Source: Paramecium octaurelia (Eukaryota > Ciliophora > Oligohymenophorea > Peniculida > Parameciidae). From it: 64,000 nucleotides of DNA. Below the pieces are notes generated by a model. It worked only from the letters and a program-made list of their open reading frames with translations. It searched no databases and was not told the origin of the DNA. This document shows positions 10,939-21,458 of the stretch, one piece after another (the first letter of the stretch is position 1; each line of letters starts with the position of its first letter). Both the position numbers and the translations under genes were made by a program. The stretch spans positions 142,506 to 206,505 of the forward strand of contig CAJJDP010000008.1 in the NCBI GenBank assembly GCA_905182995.1. Direction: 5' to 3'.

Positions 10939-11718
10939 TCATTCATTAGAGTCCGTTTAATCTAATTATGCAGGAGTGGAATAATCTGGTTGTTCAACTA
11001 TTCCAAGGTAGAAATTATGGGATTTTTGTAAATCTGCTTCAATTAATTTCTAATAATCTTCCTTAGCTATATTGATAATTTATTTTATATACATATGACA
11101 TTTCCTTCATTGTCATAATATTTTATTTATGGTGTTGCAAGTTCTCCGCTATCAAGAACAGCCTTTTCAGATTCTTTAATTTCACCAAACCACTCATTGG
11201 GATGCTCTTCATAAATTTTAGGTTCAGGAATATGGATTCCCTCAGATATGCATTCGTGACTATAAATCAAATTTAGCTTGTTTCCTTAGAGTGCATCTTT
11301 AATTTTTAGTGACATACTAAAATAATTTGTAAGTTTACCCTATTGGAATATAAACGGAATGAACAGGGATTTCAAATTTGATGTATTCTCCTGGTTAATC
11401 ACAATATTTGAAAGAGGGTCCCTTATAATCACATTCTCCATAAAGAATAATACAATCACCCTTAGCTGGCAAATTAGACTCGTATTATTGGGCAATAAGA
11501 ATTTATTATTATGCTTGGGCATTGATGTAGCTATCAAGTGTGGCTGTAAGGAATGTTTCCGGAGGAGTGGCTGTTTCTAATTATTAAGTGGGATCTGTTA
11601 ATTTCTCTAAGAATATATTAGCCATGGGAGCAAAGGATCTGTTTATTAAAGACTCTTCTAGGAATGAAGATTGAGCTGATGCAAGGACAATGAATGCCAA
11701 TAGAAATTGAATTTTCAT
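10939..11718 (-). CDS. Secreted beta/gamma-crystallin-like protein
   Basis: 243 residues after removing introns 11317-11338 (22 nt) and 11067-11092 (26 nt). The N terminus MKIQFLLAFIVLASAQS is a clear signal peptide, so the product enters the secretory pathway. The mid-section (about residues 90-150) reads DCIILYGECDYKGPSFKYCD ... YIKFEIPVHSVYIPIG, the Tyr-x-x-x-x-Phe/Tyr-x-Gly ... Ser pattern of a beta/gamma-crystallin Greek-key motif. Known background: Tetrahymena granule-tip (GRT) proteins of secretory granules carry such domains. Inference: a candidate cargo of trichocyst-type dense-core granules. Its start lies only 99 bp from the divergent kinase start. Confidence 0.85.
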
Positions 11719-11817
11719 TACTTATAAAAACGAATATTATTTGATTTATGATATCAATATTCTATAGTAATTAAGTTTGTATATTGGATTAACATATTTA
11801 TTATAAATTAAAATCAA

Positions 11818-14800
11818 ATGGAAAATTATCATGTGCTACATTTAATTGGTGAAGGCTCTTTTGGAAAGGTATATAAGGGAAGATGGAAGAAAAGTAATTA
11901 AATGGCTGCTTTGAAGTTCATTAGTAAGAGAGGAAAAACTGAAAAAGATTTAGCAAATTTGAGATAAGAAATTGAAATATTGAGGAGATTGAAGCATGAA
12001 AATATAATATTATTGTTAGATGCATTTGAAACGCAAGGGGAATTCTGTTTAGTAACTGAAGTAATTTTAAGTGTTTCTATTTATTAGTTTGCGCAAGGTG
12101 AATTATATGAAATTTTGGAGGATGATCATAATCTTCCCGAGAGCGAAGTCAGGAAAATTGCATAATAATTAGTTAGAGCACTTCATTATCTGCATTCTAA
12201 CAGAATTATTCATAGAGACATGAAACCTTAAAATATTTTATTATCTGCTAATGGAGTTGTTAAATTATGTGATTTTGGATTTGCAAGAGCTATGTCGACA
12301 AATACACAAGTTTTGCATTCGATTAAAGGTACTCCTCTATACATGGCGCCAGAGTTAGTTCAGGAGCAGCCCTATAATCACACAGTCGATCTGTGGTCAT
12401 TGGGGGTGATTTTGTATGAATTATTCGTTGGCTAGCCTCCATTCTACACTAATCAAATATATTCCTTGATTCAACTTATTATTAAGGATCCTGTCAAGTA
12501 TCCTGACAACATGAGTCCAGAATTCAAAAGTTTCTTAAAAGGGCTCTTAAATAAAACTCCATCTGATAGATTAGGATGGCCAGATCTACTTAATCACCCT
12601 TTTATACAAGAGTCTGATTAAGAAAAATACGAAAGGAAAAAAAGATTGGAATAATATAGTTAATGGGCAGGAGTGGAAAATGAGGTTATTGATAAACGCA
12701 AGAGATCCTTAACACCTACAAGGGATATCATAACTTATGATTAAAGTAAAGACACAAGAGATGTCTCGCCTAGAAGAATGCCTTGTAATGATGAATATTG
12801 GGTTAAATGTGAATAAATCGCTAATGATGTTCAAGGAGCCACTTAATTAAGATGTGACCCTGGATTCCTGGATAAGCTACTTTAAGTATTGACTCCTCCG
12901 AAAAAACCTTCATTGCATTGTGCTTTGAAAGTCTTTGGATAAGTTATAACTAAAGGAAACTAATAAGAGGGATTGGATGTTGTGAAAAATCAATAAATCC
13001 CTATCTAATTAGTAACTCATGTGAAAAGTATTCTCAAATAAGGTAGTTCTGAACTGCTATCTGAATTAATAAAAACTATAGGTCTTTTGGCTAAGGCTAC
13101 CTTTGATAAAAATATAGGAATCGATAATGTCTTTATCAAATTTATTGGAATGACTGCCCAAATTTTAAAAATTGGATAAAATAATGAATTAATCAACACA
13201 ATCAAAACTATTGGGATATTTGCTAATTAAGCTAGTCTAAATCCAGTAAGATCTGTATTATTTTATAAAGAATTAGTTGAACATAACTTAGCATAAGAGA
13301 CTGCCAAATTGACAAACAATAATATTACTCTTCACAAATTTGCTACTTAAGTTATTGGTGTATTGATACATCCTATTCATGGGGAAATATTTAGTTTTCC
13401 ATGGAAGAAAGGATATTCTATTTAAATTTAAAATTTCAATGAAGCTTTGCCGTTGTTTGAGTCATTGAAAAATCAAATTGTTACTGCTTATGCTGATATT
13501 GATCATATGAAAATTTATAATGAATAAGATGAATAACAAAATTTAACAAGAATCTCTGTTTTAAGAATCCTGTTATAAATGATTCGAGTAAGTAAAGATG
13601 TTCATGTTCCTAAAGAGCTCATTAGCTAGGCACTTAATTCTGATGAAGCATTATTTTAAGGAACCGCTTTGTTGATCTTAGTTCAATAATATAAAAATAA
13701 AAATTAAGAATATCAAGTGAATTTATCATAAGTTATTGAAATCTTTGAGAATAACATTTAGATTAATCCAATTGTTTCTTTATCTGCAATTTAATTAATT
13801 GCTGAATTATTGCAATAGGAAACTAATTTTACGAATCAATTACTTAGCTATTTTAGTTAATAGCTTCCCTATAAATTGTTAAGCGATCTGGTCAATCCAA
13901 ATAAAAAACAAAATAGAACAGAAGAAATCAGAAAACTAGAAGGTAGTAGTTTTGGATGTCCTAGTTATGGATTTGTAGATGGAGTCATTACATTATTACA
14001 AAAACTACTTTTTAGATATAATAAGGAATAAAAGAAATTAACGGATCTTTTTTAATTATTGGAAAAATATGAAATTCATCAATTATTAGTTTAGATACTA
14101 TTGAATATTACAAGCAGGAATGATGTATCTCCAAAAGGATTCGTATCTTTATTGATTTTGATTCATGATTCAATATACTCTAATTTCAAAGCATTAGGAT
14201 AATTAATATTTTAGGATAATTCAATTAGAATTTTATGTTCTTTTTTAAAAGAAGCTTAATTACAAAGCATCTAAGAATGGCCATCTTCGAGTGGAGGAGG
14301 TATGGCTTGTGTTAATGTAATGAGCATTTAAATTATTCGTATCTTCATTTTGGCATTCTAAGAACAAAATTGTGATAATGTATTTAAAGAATTGAGTAAT
14401 TAAGAAATAGTAGCTTTGACATTAAATTTAATTAAATATCTATAGAAGGATCACATATAATTAGTTATTTCATTCATTTCAAGATTAGTAGGAAATAATG
14501 AAGAAGATAAATAGTTTGCATAATGTTTCGTTTAAAATAATGGATTGGCAATCCTATAAAAATATTAAATAATGAGTGTGGATTCAATAAACATCTTGTC
14601 TTAATTAGCTAGGATTAGTAAAGATTTTTATCCAAATATACATTCGATTCATTTATACAACGATTTGAAATAGCAAATTTAATCTCCCGATTCAAATGTC
14701 AGAGCAAAAGTTTGTAATTTAATTGGCAATTTATGTCGACATTCTTCTTTTTTTTATGAACATTTACTCAAATTTGATTTAATTAATCTATGTATCAAAT

Positions 14801-15290
14801 GTTGTCAAGATCCAGATAAACATACTCGTAAATTTGCTTGTTTCGCAGTTGGAAATGCAGGCTTTCATAGTGATAGATTATATGAACAGTTAAGACCAGT
14901 AGTTCCAATGCTGGTTGATTTACTAAGAGATTAAGAGGTATCTTTTTCATTTAATAAAGGAAAAAACTAGAGCAAACGCAGCAGGAGCATTAGGAAATTT
15001 TGTGAGAAATTCTAATGCCTTAACTAAGGATTTGATTAAACATGGAGCCTTACATTAATTACTCGAATTAGTGAAAACAGACAAAGGATCTCAACCAACA
15101 AGAATATCCTTATTTTCTATAGGAAACCTTTGTGCTTATCCTGAGTGCAGAAAAAAGTTTGAGGAATTACAAATAAGATAGATAATTGAAATGACTTTAG
15201 TAAATTTAAAATTAATTTAAGGCTTAAACTAAGGATTAATAAATATTAAAATATGGTAAAAGAATATTAATTAAACTTGATGAGAATTGA
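11818..15290 (+). CDS. Fused-type serine/threonine kinase (STK36-like) with ARM/HEAT tail
   Basis: 1133 residues after three introns (12061-12087, 27 nt; 14938-14959, 22 nt; 15200-15221, 22 nt). The kinase domain is N-terminal (about 5-260): [16 protein letters not shown] with the catalytic Lys, HRDMKPQNILL, DFGFAR and [11 protein letters not shown]. Its order and wording are typical of Fused. A long helical region follows, ending in an armadillo-like block ([40 protein letters not shown]). Fused kinases act with kinesin-like partners in the central pair of motile cilia and in Hedgehog signalling in animals. A ciliary role is the likely one here. Two introns use an AAG acceptor, supported by the conserved [14 protein letters not shown] junction. 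Confidence 0.93.
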
Positions 15291-16036
15291 AAATTTGAAT
15301 ATGATAATTTATATAAATTATTTAGTTAAATAAAATATATTCTTTAAATTATTCCCAAAAAAGTACTTGCTTTTTAATCAACTTTTTAAGACTAATCAAA
15401 TTTTCTAGACTAATAGAAGCGAATTAAAAATGAAATGCTAAATATATTATAATGAAGCAACTTTTTTAATGTAAAATATTCTATAAAACATCTTCATATT
15501 CATATCTATAAATTAAGAAAACTATTATTAAAATAGATATTTATAAATTTCGTTTAACTAATAAAGATGGAAATATTTGAATAATTTATAGAATATTCGA
15601 TTTAATATTGATTTTCTGCATTGCACTCAATCTAATATGATAATTAGAATATATGTTCATTGATTATATTAATATATTGATACAATAAAACGAATAGGCA
15701 TCTATTTGTAATATTTCATGATTAATTACCATAGATTTTCTAAATGGAGCACAAGATATAACCTTCATTATTGTGCGGATTATTTTTGACTAAATAATGT
15801 TAAGGATACAATTCTTAAAAAATTAAATTCAAATTCTAGTTAGTTAGTTTTATATGAGAAAATTATGAAATAGAAATTTTAGTTAATTTTAAATTAATTT
15901 AACAAATTCCTCAAAGCCTAGATCATTGAGATTAGGATGTGAAAATAGAAAATCACAGGATTTATGTTTATATATTATATTTAACATTTGTCTAATATTT
16001 GAAAGAATAATTATTTTAAATAATTAAAAAATCTTA
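15291..16036. other. Intergenic, no gene supported
   Basis: About 745 bp of AT-rich sequence between two plus-strand genes. The longest frame opening with ATG (15744-15857, 37 aa under ciliate code) is too short and featureless to call. No RNA fold was recognised. Confidence 0.5.
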
Positions 16037-17690
16037 ATGACTGAGAACATCGTGTATTTTAAAATGAAACACGAGGCACAGACATATAAAATTCCTATAT
16101 AAGGAGTGAATGTGCAATTAAAAGATTTACGTCAAAAAATAAAAGATTTTCTCAGTAAAAAATTTAAATATGAAAATCTAGAAATGCCACAAGCGTAAAA
16201 AGGATAGTCCAATTAAAATTTTGAAGAGCTAGTTATCTATGGAGAATTGGAGTAGAATGGAGGATAAGAAAAAGCATTAGGATTGGCTGATAAAGTAGAA
16301 TAATTAAATTAATATTTGATTAGGTGAGAAATAAATAAACCGTGATAGTAGTAAGGCAACCGTACCAGCAGGGCCAATCGTTATGCGAGTCATGCCTATC
16401 CGCGAGAAGCACATCTTAGACCCCTTGTTGTTAGAGGAGGATATGCCAAGGATGTGAAGAACAATTTATCAAAGTTACGAAGTGTTTCTTTAATGAGCTA
16501 CAATAATGTCCATTTAAATATGTCAATTATCAAGTTTAGACTATCAAGTAATAAACTGAGATTTCCAACGCAGAGTTGGAATAATAAATTAAAAATGCTG
16601 TTTTCTTTATTGTTAAGAGTAACACCGAACAGAATGTGATTTTGGCCAAAACTCACGATGTTTGGGCTACTACTCGTCGTAACTTTGGGACTCTTATGGA
16701 TTAATTTAATAACAAAAAAGTCATTTTGATTTTTATTGCTAATCGTGTTGAAAAGTTTTTAGGTTGTGCTAAGATGAAGAATATACAAGTTCCTCGAGAT
16801 CCCAAATGGTAATGGTGTGGTACGTCCACTATTCAATTGGCTGATAATTTTTCAATTGAATGGTTAAGGAAGGGTACTGTTGATTTTGCCAAATTGTAAG
16901 ACACCATTAATCCAAAAACTGGCGATCTAGTAATCAGGAGTAAAGATTGTTAAGAAGTTCCAGCTGTAATGATCCTATTATTAATTTTATTTATCAGGAT
17001 ATTGGTCAACGTATATGTCTATTGTTTGAATAAATCAAATAAAACGACGAAGAATAAGAACCCGTGCCCCAACCGTAATAAGAGCCTACTCCAAAGGACG
17101 TCGAGATCGAATGGGATTACAATCAAATAATTTGTATATTCAATTAATTATAATTAATTAAAGCTCCTGTCAATGCAAGTCCAGTTAGAGAACAATAAAC
17201 ACAAAAATCACCAAGTCGTTCCCCTAGCAACGAGAACATTCCTTCCCAAAATATACAATTAAATGAGGCATAACATGCTTTATTAAATTAAACATTAGCA
17301 TCATTGGTATAATAATAATAGATGGAAAATAACTGGAATAAGATGAATATGGGTAAAATACCTGGATTGACAGGAAAGGTATAATATCCACATCCATTTC
17401 TATAAAAATATGGTTAAAAACATAACAAAATGGCAGAAGTTATATTATAAATGGTTTAAAAAGAATCTGAAAGAAAGGACAAAGAAAAGAAATCTTCGAG
17501 TCATTCTAAAAAGCATAAAAAGAAGAAAGATAGAGATCGAAGTTCCTCTGAAGAAAAAAGAAGATCAAGTATCATAATTTAAATAATAGTAGGAAAAAAA
17601 AGTAAGGAACGAAAGGATAAAAAATCAAAGCATAAAAAGAGAAGTCGAAGCAGAAGTAGATCAAGAGATCATAAGAAAAAAAAGCATTGA
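16037..17690 (+). CDS. DWNN - Cys-rich/RING-like - YTH domain protein with RS-like tail
   Basis: About 513-530 residues. Introns 16295-16323 (29 nt) and 16966-16997 (32 nt) are required. Frame-neutral introns 17134-17163 and 17569-17589 are likely. Residues about 3-95 match the DWNN ubiquitin-like fold of RBBP6/Mpe1 (VYFKMKHEAQTYKIPIQGVN ... RNKQTVIVVRQP). Next is a Cys-rich segment, LCESC-(x)10-CC-(x)4-C-(x)2-C ... CPF, spaced like a RING. About 185-335 is a YTH domain: AVFFIVKSNTEQNV, VWATTRRN, FLGCAKM, FSIEW and the closing DCQEVPADIG. The tail is Lys/Arg/Ser-rich. RBBP6 acts in mRNA 3'-end processing and YTH binds N6-methyladenosine. The combination suggests an m6A-reading 3'-processing factor. 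Converges with the next gene (62 bp). Confidence 0.88.
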
Positions 17691-17752
17691 TTATCAAATT
17701 CGCATTATCATCAACAAATTTATTCCATTTTTTGTCGAATAATATAAAATGT

Positions 17753-20700
17753 TCACAGTTTATTTTGTTTAAATTTATTTGCTACCTTTCCAAATATTGC
17801 TGATTGAAAGTTGTCAACTTTTATCTTTTTCTAATTTTGATTTTCTACACTTTTAGGAATAGCAAATACAACTTTGATTTCATTACCAATATATATAATA
17901 AATGGTAATCCAAATGCTATATAGCTCATTTTAACATAATATTAAGAGAGTTCTAGCATTTTTATTTATAAATGTAATTTCCAATAATCCTAGCTATCAT
18001 CAATTAAAATGCATATATTTATCTTTTTCTATTTCAACTAATATTTTTCTTAATGTATTTAAAATAATTCAATAAGCGATGTGAATGCATTTTCTTATTT
18101 ATATTCTTGATTCAGAAAATAAAATTCCTAAATCATTTACTGATTATTCTCCTTCTTACTAAAGTAAACCAATTCAATTCTCTTAGAACTTGAAATTTAT
18201 CTAAAAGCTTCCTCATAACTTAATTTTAAAATTTCTATATCTAATTTCATAGCTTCACTCATATTAATCAATAATACAAAAATAGATTCATTATCCTCTT
18301 AATCATCATTTGGCTTTAATTCTTTTAGAACAGGCAATTCTTTCAAATCTTTATAAAACATCAAAACATCCTTAAATGGTTAAGTATTTGAATTTTGTTC
18401 TAATTTGATTAATTAACTTAAAGATTATATTAATTATTCATTCTAGCTTTCCTTTGAAATTTACTTTAACATTTTAACAAGGTGGTTAAGCTTAAATAAT
18501 TGTTAGAACTATTCAAATTAGTCTTCTGACTTATCGATGACTTCTCTTGATTTGAAAATAGTTTCAAATTCTTTTTATTGAAATACAACAGTCAATTAAT
18601 TCTGAAGTATCATGACAAACTTTTTGAGATGCGCCTTTTAATCTTATAGATATTGAATTTCAGTTGAAAACAATTATATATATAGCTTTAAAGTATCTAT
18701 AATTATGTTGTCCTATTTTATAAGATAATCTAATTTAGAAGTAGCATTTTTGGATAAATATTCAAGTTTAGACATCATTTATTCATTAATATTATGAATT
18801 TTTTAGACAGAGAATTCACTTTAATTGATTAAAGTTAATTACTGTAATTAAGTGACATTAGCATTTGACACTGCTAGACGTAAATCATCAAATAATCGAC
18901 GATCTATTGATTACCAATTGCAAGTGTTGTTAATGATTGATGTAATTATTTTTAAAATTAATGAGATTGCTTAAAATTCATCTGATCTATCATCGTTATC
19001 TGTTTAACTTAATAATTAATTGGTAACTCTGAGTATTTCTGAACATTCATTTTTCAAATCTGTAACTGCTAGTTCAGTTGATTTCTTGAGTGTATTTAGG
19101 AATGATTTCTATAGCATTTACAAAATGTGACAAACTTAAGTTGTATTATTAATTTTAACACCTTAAGTACTTATTTCTAAGCCTTTTTCAGCCAAAAACA
19201 AAATTCCTGGAGCAACCTCATCTGTTAATTCTGATTGATTAATAAAAGTTCCTACTTTTTGATTGAGAAAATCTTGTTATTCATATACTACTAGCTATTA
19301 TTTAATATTTGCAAATGCTTCCCAAAAATCTTTCTAAATTTCCTAAATACTTTTCCTTAATGATCTTTGAATAATGTAATTAGATTTAAAATTATTATTT
19401 TCAGGTTTAAACAATTTATTCAATACTTCTATTATTTTAATAGGTGTTCTCTCTTCGCTTAACACTATAGTGATAAATTAAATAAAATATTTGGATTTAA
19501 CTTCTTAAATTGATTATTATAGGGATTCTGAATCCAATGGTTCTCGCCCATCTGTTATTAATATTATTGTCATGTATTAAGGACATTGAACTGATAATAA
19601 ATTTAGAAATATTTGATTGAGAGATTAGTTAAGATTTCCAAAATCAGCTCCAATAAATGGATCAATTTAGCTTAAGCCTTTTGTCCATTAATATTGCTAT
19701 CTTTCTGTTTAACTAAAATCATTAAAGACTTCATTATATGTTGAAATGATTGAGTGATATTCTCTTTTCATGGAGTTTGTACCATCAAATAGAGTAATCG
19801 GAAAGGATATGAGTTGTTTTGGCAAAGGTGCTTAATAAAGATAATATGAGCTCATATAATAATTATATGACGAAAAGTTATTTGTAATAAACAAGGGAAT
19901 TAATTTTTAAATTCTATTACTATATAAAATGAATCTCAATTGATCAAATTCTAGTATATTTATTATTCAAAGCACCCTAAGAGTGCATCAGTTTTAGATG
20001 AAAACTTTTTAAGGATTGATCCTGCAATAATGGATTTTCTAAGAAGTTGGGAGGTTTAGAGAACTTGGTAGCTTAAGTATCTTATTGTTCTCCACCTCTC
20101 TCTTTTCTATATTACTTTAATTATTATTTGAATGTGCTTGTGCTAAATGATTTATCATTAACGAGGTCATTTAGTCCAGGTTATGACTAATTTCTAGGAT
20201 ATTGAGATCCAATATTATTAACATAAACTTTCATTCTCTCAAAAACATCTAAATTATGATTATTAATCTTACTTGAATTAGGCTACTCAATACTAATCTA
20301 TGATTTTGAAATAGATTCATTCCCTCCCAAACCTAATTTACCCATATAGTTGGCCAATTCTTCTCTTCTTTTATTTGATTTATTTTTATCTTTAATATCA
20401 ATATTAATATTCATTTGTTAATGAACCTTTGAATTGTATTAATTATCATTTCTCAAGGTTGCAGGATTAAATCCAGGTGAAGCACTTCCTTATACTAATC
20501 CAAATTTTGATGTCTGTTTATTACTACCGATGTATTTACCTGATCCATTTCCACTGCCAGTTTCAACTAAGATATCTATTTTATTAGGTGTTTTAAACTG
20601 TTATAATAATTAATCCAAAGGTCTGTTACTTTCTTTTTACCTAAAATCATAATTACTGCTCTCTTGATATTCTTCATGTTCTCTATAAGGAGATTTCTTA

Positions 20701-21185
20701 TTGAATATATCAGTTAAACCACTTAACGTTGATGTATTCTTTACTCTATCCACCATGCTATGATATTAATTTTGGGATCTTTAACTTATATTTAATCCAG
20801 GTTCTACTTTAGCTTCCAAGGCATCCAAAATTTCCATCTTCTATTACGCTATTGCAACTTTATGTTATGTTTCTAATACTTAGACATCAAGATTATTCCA
20901 ACCCTGATTCCATTCCTATTGAGTTATTTTGCCATCATGATCAGCATCAAATCTCTTAAAGATTTCAGATTTCTATTCTCCACCTATTGTAAAATGACTT
21001 TCATCTATTGTTCCACTCTAATCTGCCATAGACTTAAATGCATCAAATTTATTTTAATGAGAATTTATTAGCTCCTTAGATGATTTCTCCCATGCACTAG
21101 TAACTTTAACATCTTAATTAGATTCTTCTGGTTATTTTGCAGATGAGGATTGCGATTAAGGATCTTGTTTGTCACTCTCAGACAT
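17753..21185 (-). CDS. EF-hand and von Willebrand A-like domain protein
   Basis: 1135 residues with one intron (19951-19975, 25 nt). The N-terminal part holds a canonical EF-hand loop FKRFDADHDGKITQQEW (Asp-x-Asp-x-Asp-Gly ... Glu) near residue 75, then a low-complexity Ser/Asn/Gln linker. After the intron a vWA-like module starts with ITLFDGTNSMK, a MIDAS-like Asp-Gly-x-x-Ser variant, and continues with MTIILITDGREPLDS, including the fourth vWA strand and TDG. The C-terminal 600 residues are mostly helical with no domain I can name. No signal peptide or membrane segment. Calcium binding by the EF-hand is expected; the role is unknown. Confidence 0.85.
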
Positions 21186-21458
21186 TTGATAAAAATTAAA
21201 TTTTATTTATTTTTTAATTTAGATAGTATCAATAATTTTCATATATATACACATCGAAGATTATGAATTGAAAATTAAAAATTATAATTCTTTTTATTTC
21301 TAATAATTAGATTCTTATAAATATGTTATAGTTTATAGAGTATAACTTCATATATTTAGATATCTTAATCCACTATAAAAATGTATTAATTGAGGAAATA
21401 TTTAAATAAAATAGAAAATGTATTTATTATGTTTTTTTAATATGAATAATCAAATCAT
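21186..21458. other. Intergenic spacer
   Basis: 273 bp of AT-rich sequence between the start of the EF-hand/vWA gene and the stop of the giant gene, both on the minus strand. It must hold the promoter of the former; no motif was recognised. Confidence 0.5.

Noticed and set aside
15744-15857. 37-codon plus-strand ORF (MEHKIQPSLLCGLF...)
   Set aside because: Too short, no recognisable feature, isolated in an intergenic region.
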